Assembly (NCBI GenBank): GCA_000320545.1
Contig: ADNK01000013.1
Location: forward strand, 1 to 30,000
Length of the DNA stretch: 30,000 nucleotides
Reading direction: 5' to 3'
Origin: Bigelowiella natans CCMP2755
Taxonomy: Eukaryota; Cercozoa; Chlorarachniophyceae
In this document: one piece after another, positions 1-9,701 of the stretch
Layout: each line of letters opens with the position of its first letter
Numbering within the stretch: position 1 is the stretch's first letter
Notes under the pieces: model-generated
Database searches by the model: none
What the model saw: the letters and a program-made list of their open reading frames with translations, nothing else
What the model was told of the DNA's origin: nothing
Program-made: the position numbers and the translations under genes

Positions 1-158
1 CCTCGCCTCCCCCTGGGTCGGGCTGGTTGGCGTGATTCAACCTACCTTTTTCTAAGAATCATCATTTCAATCGTTGTACTACCTCCACCCCGCGAAACGG
101 GGAGTCTCTCGTTCTCTCGCTCGCTCTCTCACGCGTCCCAGGGGGGGGGGGGTGCTAG
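1..158 (+). other. Upstream edge: intron or unread 5' part of the OTU gene
   Basis: No convincing exon is visible here. The stretch ends in a C/T-rich tract, a G run and a TAG acceptor at 156-158, just before the first OTU exon. The true start of the OTU gene is therefore either outside the window or in an exon too short to recognise. Confidence 0.4.
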
Positions 159-327
159 GGAGTATCCGCCCCTTCGACGTCGTCACCCTGTGGCGGTGTT
201 TGAGGAGACGGGCGATGGGGCATGCTTATTCCGATCTCTTGCTCGCCAGGTACCGCACAAACACGCATTAATACTAACTCACAGAACTTACTACAGGGCA
301 GCAGCACCACATTATTACATGGTGTGT

Positions 328-361
<34 letters not shown>

Positions 362-599
362 CTACACGTGATGCGTATTATGAAAATGTGCGTTTGTACC
401 CGCCTCTTACTCCTCCTCCTCCTCCTCCTCCTTGCGCAACCACAGGTAAAGCAGGATGAGGAATTACATAACGAGGTCGGTTTCAACTTAGAGATTTTGA
501 CCAGAAGATAAAAGAAGAAGAAGATGGTGAAGAAGAAGAAGAAGACAGATGCGGCGTAAAACTAGGATGGCCACCGCAAGACAGGGATCAAATGAATAG

Positions 600-636
<37 letters not shown>

Positions 637-1039
637 ACGATGACGGTGATGATGGAGATTGTAGTATGCTCTCGTCATCATAGTGAGAAATAATACACCA
701 ATCACTCATTTTACAATCATGTTCTCTGGTTTTCTTCTTCTTCTTCTCCTTCTTCTGCTGCAACCACGATTTCATTATTATTAAACATATTACACAGGTG
801 AGACAAGAATTGGTGGATTTTCTGGAACAAGTTTTGAATTCCTCAGGTGCTGATTCTTCTTCTTCTTCTTCTTCTTCTTCTTCTTCTTCTTGTTTATATT
901 GATGACCCAGTAACCACAGCCAGTAAACATGCGTGCTACTGCTGTGTCAGCATCATGTACCGAACACGAAAACGGACGACAAATTTCATATCCAAATCAC
1001 AAATCTAGCATCCAGGATACTCTCTCTCTCTCTCTCTCT

Positions 1040-1083
<44 letters not shown>

Positions 1084-1406
1084 TCAATTATCTCTGCTGC
1101 TGCAATAATTACGAATATGTCCAACGTTTACCCAACATTACAATAAGGCCCATCTCGGCTGCCTTCCGATCCTGTCCCCCCCCCCCGGTAGCAACTAACA
1201 CAAATAACCTTCTCGCTATGATTTGCAACGACAGCGAGCATTGCTACACAAATTACGCTACATATTATATGCAGCACATCGCACATTGGGGGGGGGTGGG
1301 GGGGTGTACTCCGACAACAATCACATGATCGATTGATTCATGGCCTGTAGTTGCATGATCGTCTTGCTACTACTGCTGCTGTTTGCTGCTGATGATGATG
1401 ATGATG

Positions 1407-1440
<34 letters not shown>

Positions 1441-2372
1441 TGATTCCAGATACCCCCTCCCTCGGAGACGCCTTACCAGGGACCAAGCACGTGTTGTGTT
1501 CAAGGTGATATGTGCGTGCGTTTGAGTATCAAACAGCTCCCTCGCTGTACACGTGCGTAAAGCACACATCGTTTGATTTAAGTTCTCTCCTTTCTCAACC
1601 CAATCCCCCCCCTCTCTTTCTCCACCCAGCATGCGAGTGTCTTTGTAGACCCGAAACACCCTGGGAAGGTGCGGGCATATCTTCGTCAAATGAGGTGAGA
1701 ACGACTGCTCGTTTGCCACCACTGTTATCACCTTAGTTAGTCTGCACATGTGTTGCGTGTGTGATTCTGTATATGCGTCCTATGAAGCATGTTACTGTGT
1801 AATATCCTCCTCATCATCACCCTCCTCATCATCATCATTATCAGGGGAAAGGACACATGGGGTACATCTCTGGAAGCTTTAGCTGCTGCGTACGTCTATA
1901 AGAGGTAAGTTGCTTTAAAGATGTGTTCATTGGTACTCCTTCTTCTTCTTCTTCTTCTTCTTCTTCTTCTTCTATGCTGCTGTTACTGTTGCATGCTGGT
2001 GATGACAGTTAGGATGACAGACAGATCCTCTGTGCTTAAAGACACATCCTTGCTCTTGTGTTCTAGTACAAATATCGTCATCACCTACATCACTATCGAA
2101 GAAACCACCACCACAAACGACAACAATCTTCTATCCCGCACTCTGAAACCCCCTCCCCCTTCTCTTGGCTCTCCCTCCCTCCCCCCCCCCCTCTCCCCGA
2201 AGGCCCGTCTGGGTGTGGATGCAAGACGTCAGGTGTGTATTCTGATTCCTCATAACGAGATATAAGTGTCTTAGTAGTAGTAGTAGGAGGAGTAGTAGTA
2301 GTAGGGATAGTAGCAGGGCAATTCTAAACAACAACGCTGGGGATTGAATGGCGGTATATGCAAGTGTTATGG

Positions 2373-2445
<73 letters not shown>

Positions 2446-3113
2446 TGTGTATTGTCACATATACACACGTCGTAGTAGTGGCCTTGGCGATGCGTTAATA
2501 TGCAGGGAATGGATGGTGATTGTAGTGGCTGTTTGTTTGCAGTGGCGACCCTGATGCCCTTAACCCTGAGAATCGAGCGTCGAGAGCTATTGGTTTGTTG
2601 CATGTCAGAGGTCGGTTATGAGTTAAGTAGAAGGAGGAGGAGGAATATGGCTCTATATACTATCATATCTTTAAGTATGTGATGATCAGCCCAATGTAGT
2701 AGTAGCAGCAGTAGTTTGTTCGTGTTACACTTTACGGAGAATCTCTGTGTATGATGCATGCAACCCCCGATTTCTCTCTTCCACGTACTGCCCCTCCTCC
2801 TCCTCCTCCTCCTCGATGGATATCCTCACTGAATGAGAAACTTGAAGGAGGAGGAGGAGAAGAAGAAGAAGAAAGAGCATTGTCTTGAAGGACCGAAGAT
2901 TAGCGGAGAACCTACCCCCTTCCGAATCGAATCTTTCTCTCTCTCTATCTCTCTCTCTCTCTCACACACACACACACGCTCATATCATGATGATATTGAA
3001 AGGCAATCATTGGAACTCGGTAGCTCTGGCCGATGAAAACAGAAACGGTTGTCATACAGTAGTAGTAGTAGTAGTAGTAGTAATATATAACAAAGCTGCT
3101 AAATCCAGCGTGC
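159..3113 (+). CDS. OTU-family cysteine protease (deubiquitinase) domain, 8 exons; N-terminal half of a probable OTU-Nudix protein
   Basis: Predicted to cleave ubiquitin from proteins. Exons that join in phase are 159-249, 446-475, 798-846, 1649-1694, 1845-1904, 2067-2234, 2543-2610 and 3003-3113. The first exon carries the OTU nucleophile motif ETGDGACLFRSLARQ (Asp and catalytic Cys). The next give DEELHNEVRQELVDFLEQ, then KVRAYLRQM and DTWGTSLEALAAAY, matching the helical core and the usual xWG..LE..A segment. The seventh and eighth exons give IGLLHVRGNHWNSVA, which holds the catalytic His (normally HY; here HW). The spacing from the VR helix to the YL helix equals that of OTUD5-type proteins as I remember them. 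Exon 2067-2234 adds a Pro/Thr-rich insert and is the least certain. The frame stays open through a GTA repeat to a TAA at 3179-3181, so this could also be a stand-alone gene. The 5' end is not resolved. Confidence 0.8.
329..360. repeat. (CA)n microsatellite in OTU intron 1
   Basis: An uninterrupted CA run lies inside intron 250-445, followed by a short TCC run at about 412-431 just before the acceptor. Confidence 0.95.
510..634. repeat. (GAA)n and (GA)n microsatellites in OTU intron 2
   Basis: Purine-rich GAA blocks at about 512-545 are followed by a pure GA run at about 602-634. Both lie in intron 476-797. Confidence 0.95.
853..1081. repeat. (TTC)n, (CT)n and (AT)n microsatellites in OTU intron 3
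   Basis: There are three runs: TTC at about 853-891, CT at about 1020-1041 and AT at about 1042-1081. All lie within the 802-bp intron 847-1648, which also carries C and G runs near 1178 and 1288 and a GT run at about 1408-1439. Confidence 0.95.
1938..1973. repeat. (CTT)n microsatellite in OTU intron 5
   Basis: A perfect CTT run sits 33 bp downstream of the GTAAGT donor at 1905, inside intron 1905-2066. Confidence 0.95.
2373..2450. repeat. (AT)n-(GT)n compound microsatellite in OTU intron 6
   Basis: An AT run (about 2375-2411) abuts a GT run (about 2413-2441) inside intron 2235-2542. The same AT-then-GT order recurs at about 4738-4802 in the last Nudix intron. Confidence 0.95.
3058..3083 (+). 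repeat. (GTA)n microsatellite, in frame with the last OTU exon
   Basis: Eight GTA codons would encode eight consecutive valines if the exon continues past NRNGCHT. A donor at the first GTA would instead leave the repeat intronic. This is the only simple repeat in the OTU domain that may be translated. Confidence 0.7.
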
Positions 3114-3205
3114 GTAAATGTTTCAATGATATTACCCGCCTAAACAATCATTCCCTCCAAGTTCCCCCCCCCCTTCCTTAATCACATCCGGATCTTATTA
3201 ATACC

Positions 3206-4735
3206 ATGACTTTGCTGTCTTTACCACCACCCCCCCGCCACCAACCCCCACCACCAGTATGCGGACGGAATCTGACCTCATGGGCATCGTGCACGATGAC
3301 GTTACTGCGGATGGACAATGAGACGCATCCTGGTGGCCCTCAGAAGTAATGAGCTAAGCCGGGGGGGGGGGGAGAGGGAGGAAGAGGAGGAAGAAGAGGA
3401 GGAGGAGGAGTATGAATCAATACACGGCACACGCAACAACACAAGCAATAAACCAGCAGAAGGAGCGGAGAATAAAGAGGAGGAGGAGGAATGATAAGCA
3501 ACAACACGATAGGGCTTTTGGTTTTCCTTATCTTTAGAGAGAAAATGGTGAAGGAGGACAACACAACTCCCCATCATCATCATCATCATCATCGTCGTCG
3601 TCGTCGTCATTATCGTTACCTTGTTACTTTCTTCATTCTGCCCATTATCCTTCATCTCTTCCTCCTCCTCCTCCTCTTCACTAGGTATCTGCTGCTCAAG
3701 GCCGGCGACAGCGACCACTTTGAGTGGACGGTGAGTAGGATGATGATGATGATGGCATCACGACGATGATGATCATAGTTCCGATATACTACTCGATAGA
3801 ACCTAAACAATAACAACAACAACAACAAAACAACGCGATTACGACGACGAATGACGACGAGGAGGAAGTCGACTGGAAATATAATGAAAATTGCATCTCA
3901 AGCATCATACGTGGATCATGGATGGTTAATTCACTCGCACTTATAGCCGTACTTGTGGTCGTCTGTCTGTCTATATATATAAAGGTGCCGTGGGGCAATG
4001 TGAGAGAGCAAGAGACGTTGGAACAGGTAGTTAAAATTAATATAGTATATCTCCCTGTCCACATCCGTACATTGATTATTAATCCTGCAAGTGTTGTAGT
4101 AGAAGATGGCAGTAGTAGAAGCGGTGCGAGCTGCTCTTGCCTTTCACTGAATCGATAATCATTTCCATTAGTCTGCGATGAGACGTCTCCGTGAGGAGGT
4201 CGGAATGGACGCTTCAACGGGTCACGTGCGCTGCCAGAATCGCTCCTTCATGTCGAGGTAGTAGTAGTTGGTGAAGCATTGTGCAGTAGTAGTAGTAGTA
4301 GTAGTAGTAGTAGCAGTTGCAGCGGTCTATTCACTTTTCCAATACAAATGCAATTATGTCTCCTCCCGATCTTCCACGGCTGCTGCTGGTGGTGCTGCTG
4401 CTGCTGGTGGGGTTGGGATTTATTTTGATTGTTCTGCCCACCTTTAGAGAGATGTATGGCCTGAAGAATGAGGGCAACTCGGTCATGTACGTGTGCTCGC
4501 TGTTTCTGGCGGAACTCGAGCATAATATCAGCACATCGGTGAGTACGGAGAATGCATGATGTCATTATCATCATCATCATCATCATTCATTAGTCTGATA
4601 ATTGCTGTATAACATGAAAGCTGGATCCACGATGGAATGCGTCGTGGTTTAGCTACGAGGAAATACAGAGGCTAACACAGGAGCAGTTAGTGCAGCCTAT
4701 CATATCCACCGCTGTGGAACACGCAGAAAAGGTAT

Positions 4736-4803
<68 letters not shown>

Positions 4804-5248
4804 ATTTATATATTATTTCCATTTATTTGTTTATTTTGTATGTAAATATTTCATATGTGCGCGCACGCGTGCGTGTTGTTAATTTCAGGTGTCGTTCTAT
4901 CCTCCTGAGGAGAGCTACTATGACGATGAAGAGGACGATGATGACGATGATTGCTACCTCGACCACGGCTGCTGCGAAGATGACGACGAGGATGAGGATG
5001 AAAAGGAGGAGGAAGCGAGCTTTCCACCAAATTCATATCGGGAGGTAGTGGAGTCTACATTTGACCCTCACATCGGTACAATAAAAAGGAAAAAAAAGAT
5101 AGCAGGAGAAGCTGCGGCTGCTGTAGCAAGGGCGACAAGTAGGAAGAATAGCAGCAGCTTTGATCCTCATGTGGGAAACCCAAATGGTGGTAGCAGCAGC
5201 AGCAGCAGCAACAGCGGGAGGGGGGTCCAGAGAGATCCGATGAGATGA
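3206..5248 (+). CDS. Nudix hydrolase domain with acidic, low-complexity C-terminal tail; probable C-terminal half of the OTU-Nudix protein
   Basis: Predicted to hydrolyse a nucleoside-diphosphate-X or polyphosphate substrate; the substrate is unknown. Exons in phase are 3258-3345 (or 3206-3345 if ATG 3206 is a start), 3685-3730, 3985-4026, 4172-4257, 4448-4538, 4621-4731 and 4889-5248. They read TSWASCTMTLLRMDNE, YLLLKAGDSDHFEWTVPWG, then the Nudix box GNVREQETLEQSAM followed by RRLREEVGM. This fits G-x5-E-x7-RE-U-x-EE-x-G-U except that the Glu of RE is Arg. SVMYVCSLFLAEL and WFSYEEIQRL match later Nudix strands and the closing helix. The last exon is a tail with an Asp/Glu block, poly-Ser, and the motif FDPH(I/V)G twice. 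If spliced from donor 3114 to acceptor 3257, it joins the OTU exons without a frame break. Only 24 bp separate the OTU stop from ATG 3206, which favours one gene. Confidence 0.78.
4738..4802. repeat. (AT)n-(GT)n compound microsatellite in the last Nudix intron
   Basis: An AT run followed by a GT run lies inside intron 4732-4888, a few bases after the donor. Shorter trinucleotide runs (GAG, TCA, TCG, AGT) fill the other Nudix introns at 3372-3411, 3573-3609 and 4286-4313. Confidence 0.95.
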
Positions 5249-6041
5249 CGTAAGATACGACTTCGTTCTATCGTAACCAGTGAAGTAGTCGTGCGTGTAC
5301 GTACTGCCGCAGCAGGCGGGCACGGAAAATGAAGGGTCGAGGAATAATAACCAGTATCTGCGCACTGAAGAGCCTTAACAATTACAGTTAAAGAAGCTAT
5401 TTGATGGTTTAGAGTGTGCAATTTTAATGATGATATCTCTCCAATTCACACAGAACTAGAGAATGAATAGGACTATGCTAGTATGCTACAAGCTAGCAAG
5501 CACTACTGCTAATTTACTAGATTAGCATGTGTCCGTCGTGCAATGCGGCATCTATGCTAGGCATACATGATCTTCCGCGCAATGAACAATTGTGAGCCTT
5601 CATGCTAACTACACCAAGTGAAGTGTGTGTCACATCTATATGTGCTGTGACGTACATCGTACTCGGCAGCACTGGCTGTGATCATTCTAGCATTGTCATT
5701 GTACACTTAGCTTAGATTGTTTGCTTGTTGCTGCGTGTCTATAGCACTAGAGCATGCTGTAGCTGTACACATGCTTCGCTCGTCATATACTTATAAACGC
5801 ATGCTTCTTCATCATGTGCATCACGCATCAACAATTTGATGCCTAGATGTTAGAGTATAAGAGCAATGCAAATGAGCAATATCAGTAGTATCGAAAAAGC
5901 GCGATGATTTATGCTTGATACCTTTTTTTCATTCACAGGTACGACTGCTACTGTTCTACTTCTTGAGTCGATAGCATAGGTTGGTTCAGATAGTCTACAT
6001 AATATGATATGTTTTAGGGTATCATCATCTCCTTCACATTT
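5249..6041. other. Tail-to-tail spacer, palindrome-rich, no gene seen
   Basis: This lies between the stop of the Nudix gene and the stop of the CCT gene. No exon-like frame was found. From about 5460 the DNA is packed with GCTAG, GCATG and TGCA words, a texture seen in the other tail-to-tail gaps of this window. Confidence 0.6.
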
Positions 6042-7229
6042 TCATTTGAGCTTTGTGAATCGTCCTCCAACGCGAGGCCGGTTCACCGCAAAGTTTCTTC
6101 TGCATCGATAACGAACAAGCTTTCCGAAATTACGTCTTGCCCTTTTCTCGCGGTATCGTCTGACGACTTCGGCACGTTCCTCTGGAGTATATGGTTTTAC
6201 TTTCCCCTTGTACCCCCACTCATCAGGCTCTGGTTCTTTCTTTTTCCTCCTCCCCCTTTTTCGCTTCTTCGGCTTAGGCTTGATGCTCTGCGTGACTGTA
6301 GCAGTGTCGTCACTGATAGTTTTACTTTCTATCTTATCGTTCCAGATTGAGGTGAGCACCATATCTTGCGGTTTGATATTAATACGGGGCATGCCCCCCC
6401 CCGTATCAGCAGAATGACCAAACAGGCATTCTCCGTCGCCCCCTTTAGGGAGCTCACCTGTCAATTCACCAGATAGAAAGGAGGACTCGTTTATAGTTGT
6501 GCTCAGAGGCAAATCCCCTGACACATGCGGTGATATCTCAACAGAACGAGATTTGAACCTCTGCTCATGTGATTCGATATTCCTCTCTTCTCCAGAAATT
6601 GCAGCTTCAGCATTGTCCCTTCCCTTCTCTGTTTTATCGTTTAAGACCTCATCCATAAGCAACAGATCTGGAAAGTCACTGGGGAGTTGCAAAATTTGGT
6701 CAAAATTGAGAGGTTCTACTTGGGTTTTTGCTTTTAAAGGGGGCGAATCAATCAGGAGACCCGACTCTTTTGGCGTGCTGTTGAAGCTCATCGTACGACT
6801 TCCTTGCTTACCAATGTTGAGTTCCTGGTCAATGCGATCGAAGAAGTTTGCATCGAAGTTCATCTCTTTGGATGCGAGAGATAGACCAAAACAGTTCTCA
6901 TTGATCGATTCTGAGGAGATGGCTTTTTGGAGGGGGCTATTGCTCTCATTGTTCAAAAAAGATTCAAATTCCTCAGGTGCCAGGATTTGTTGGTCGCTCA
7001 ATGATCTCGAAGGGATTCCTGCCCAGTCCTCTGCCAAGAAACGCTGGAACTCGTGTGGTTGAAGCACCTAAAATATTTGGTTGGCTTTAATTTTTCCGGT
7101 AGATCTAGTCAAGAACAATAACACAGAAACTGGGAGGCGGGGATTGTTAAGCAACAGAATATCACATACCTGCTTAGGCTGCCGATGGTGTGATCCGTCA
7201 TTGGAGAAATATGTAAAATTAAGGTTCAT
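6042..7229 (-). CDS. CCT-motif (CONSTANS/CO-like/TOC1) nuclear regulator, 2 exons, 361 aa
   Basis: Exon 1 is 7229-7170 and encodes MNLNFTYFSNDGSHHRQPKQ. The intron is 7169-7068 (GTATGT to TTTTAG), and exon 2 is 7067-6042. The ATG at 7229 has an in-frame TAA four codons upstream, which settles the start. The last 46 residues form a CCT motif: VRRYREKRARRNFGKLVRYR, then CRRNFAVNRPRVGGRFTK, close to the family pattern of RyreKR..R.F.K..rY..RK..A..RPR..GRF. CCT motifs act in nuclear import and in binding NF-Y or DNA in plants and algae. Just before it lies a highly basic run (KPKPKKRKRGRRKKK), probably a nuclear localisation signal or AT-hook-like segment. The first 250 residues are acidic and Ser-rich, with no B-box or receiver domain, so this is a CCT-only protein. 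It shares a 614-bp divergent promoter region with the gene at 7844. Confidence 0.87.
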
Positions 7230-7843
7230 CCGGGAGGCTTACTCGGATGGGGCGGCGAGGAAGGTCTGGGCTGGATTGTACAATTCTTTTGTTTGAGTAT
7301 CATGTGGAAACGGCATCATAACATTGAACTCGACACATCATTTTTGTTGTCGCAATTTCTAAATTGCGAAAACGTCCCCCCCACAAAACCAGAAGTTTTT
7401 CAGGCATGCTTCCTCCACACGAGCTGTACCAATTTGCTTCTCAGAAAGAAATTTATTGATTGCGACATGTCAGCATTGAGGCACCGACCAGCAAAAAAGG
7501 GTACATCTTTCGTCGCACATTGCACGACTACAGTCTGATATTTTTATGCCAGTCGGGCAAGCTGAGGCTACTCACATCTGGACGCAAAGGAAGGTTCAAC
7601 TGGAGAGTCTCGGAGAAGTATCCAAATATCTTTTCATCGGGGATCCCGGAAGAATAACCGCGAATAACCGAGCTCAGGATTCGTGAGCTCAGGGATCAGC
7701 CCCAATTTTCCCTCTTGCGCTCTCCCCCAAACCTTTCTCACTAGATTTGCTGCATTTATTGTTCCACTAGTCGACCGGTTAGAGTCATCCACCGAAGTTG
7801 CACTACCCTTTCACGTTGTAGCCGCAGCGAAAAATCTTCTGAT
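7230..7843. promoter_or_regulatory. Divergent intergenic region between the CCT gene and the coiled-coil gene
   Basis: Both flanking genes start away from this 614-bp gap. Short open frames here look random. A near-perfect direct repeat GAGCTCAGG occurs twice at about 7671-7695. No TATA box can be assigned with confidence. Unread 5' exons cannot be excluded. Confidence 0.45.
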
Positions 7844-9079
7844 ATGGCGACTGAGTTAGATGATATTGGCCAAAGCGACAAATCCGCGGCTGTAGACAGC
7901 AAAACTGTAATTGCACAGGAAGAGTTCTCAAATGCATTCAGACGAATAGATAATCCACTTGAAACTTTCACCGATCCTGCAGGATGGGGGAAAGTTCGCA
8001 TTTCTTGGACAATTCTAACTCCGTTAACAGTCCTCATTTTTGGGATATCAACGAGTACTGATGAGGTTGCTTTGGATTACGTTGGCGCGATTCTCTTCGT
8101 GGGAGTGACGTTGTACTCACTGGTATATACAATTTCGCATGAACTTAGACACGATGACAACTTTGTCGCGTTTAAATGTGGCTAACATTTCCTTGTGCAT
8201 CAGTTACTTTCGTGGAACTACTACACCGACTGGCGAAAATCCAAAGCAATACAGCAATTATTTTTTTTGGATGAAGCGTTCGAGGGAGAAGCTGCACTAA
8301 CAGACGAAGCCATTGATGAACTGTCACAGAGGCGCGATAAACTTGAAAAGGAGAAGAGAGAGTTCGAAGCTAGAGTACAGAAATTGAGGAAACTCCAGAA
8401 GGGATTGGGCGGCAATGTGAAGGAGCTCAAAGTTGCACACCAGAAGTGCAAGACGAATCTTACCGAGGCTCTCGATCTCGCACAAAGTTTAGAAGATTTA
8501 TTTGTGAAGAAATTGGAGCATGTTCAAAGGTATATGGTTGCAATTAGTCGCGTGGACTTGCTAATACGGTATTTTGCTTAGGTCATGCGAACAAACAGTG
8601 AAGAACAACCAGATATCTGTATTTTCCCTGATTAATATTTTAATCAACACAATCCATTTGGGACGATATACCAGGGATCACTATGATGCATTCTTGAGAG
8701 AACTGAATGCTGCTAAGGTTTGCTTTGAAGAAATAAAGAACGACTTCTAGTTGAACTGAATCCATTCAAATAATAGGAGAACGTGTTCACCTCCAAAGAG
8801 CACTTGGACTTATTCGAAAAGGGTGGTGTTTGCAAGTGGTCTCCAGAACAAGGAGCCAGATTTATGAAAACGTAATGTATTTAACAATAATATTTTCAAC
8901 ATATATTCACATATGCCCTCCTTTAACGTAGAGCGACACTGAGGAAGCAAATCAAAGATTGGTTGACGAAAGTTAATAAAGCTATAATTGAGAGAAGAGT
9001 TCAGAAATTGGAAGGAGATAGGAAATCTGTGACCGAACTTGGTAAAAGGGTTGAGCGTGAATTGAAAGAACTAAATTAA
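7844..9079 (+). CDS. Membrane-anchored coiled-coil protein of unknown function, 5 exons, 327 aa
   Basis: Exons are 7844-8122, 8204-8529, 8582-8717, 8777-8871 and 8932-9079, with introns of 81, 52, 59 and 60 nt, all joining in phase. The N-terminal 50 residues are hydrophilic. Two hydrophobic segments follow, around WTILTPLTVLIFGIS and VGAILFVGVTLYSLLLSW, and form a hairpin with a short loop. The rest is charged: a long heptad-rich helix from about residue 115 (SQRRDKLEKEKREFEARVQK), a middle region with HLGRYTRDHYDAF, and a second Lys/Glu-rich helix at the end. This layout suggests a protein fixed in an internal membrane with a coiled-coil arm. I do not recognise the family. AATAAA at 9121-9126 is a plausible polyadenylation signal. 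Confidence 0.8.
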
Positions 9080-9701
9080 GCAGATACTTCCAGCATGCGA
9101 CCACAAGTGGCGTACGGAACAATAAAAGTTTAAGATTCTATTGACATGCATGATGCTGCAGTCTTCGAGTAATTATAGACACAGTAATAGCATATATAGT
9201 ATATATATGGTATTACATGTCTACTATAGTATGATCTAAGGTGCGGTATCATGATCATGAGCATTGAGTGTGCACATGACAATGGTTATGATTGACACCG
9301 TACATACCGCTTAACTTATTAATTTGTGCTGCGTGGTAATGTGTAATAACAGTCAGCGCGCGCTGTAGACACACATGCATTGTGAGCAGCGTAGTAGTTG
9401 GCGTGCACACATTTCATTTTGCTCACGCAGGAATCTGTCACCAGACGGGTATACGCTACATAGTAGCCTACAGCTAGCCACATGATACACGCTGTTACAC
9501 ACGCGTACAGAGCTCGTAGTTGTCTAATACTAGAATAATAGCCATCCATTGTACACAGCATGCCATGCATCGACAATCTACGTTATCTACACACTAGCGC
9601 TAGGTGCATTTAGCTATGTCTAATGCTTCATATTGCACTATTGCCTTGCAAGGAAAATTCTTGGCTAAGAAGATTCAGTTAAGGGTGTCGCCTCCTAATA
9701 A
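9080..9701. other. Tail-to-tail spacer, palindrome-rich, no gene seen
   Basis: This holds the probable AATAAA signal of the upstream gene at 9121-9126. The rest is dense in CATG, TGCA, ATCATGATCATG and GCGCGC words. The one open frame on the minus strand (9319-9576) is Cys/Tyr-rich and not protein-like. Confidence 0.6.

Noticed and set aside
933-2600. Open frames encoding Leu, Ser, Tyr-Ile, Val-Cys or Thr-His runs
   Set aside because: These are translations of microsatellites in introns and have no domain content.
3922-3984. Apparent signal-anchor frame (NSLALIAVLVVVCLSIYI)
   Set aside because: It is the intron before exon 3985-4026; the acceptor AAAG at 3984 gives the correct Nudix frame.
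4317-4447. Apparent transmembrane segment (PDLPRLLLVVLLLLVGLGFI)
   Set aside because: It is intronic sequence with CTG-like repeats directly before the 4448 Nudix exon. The Nudix exons join in phase without it.
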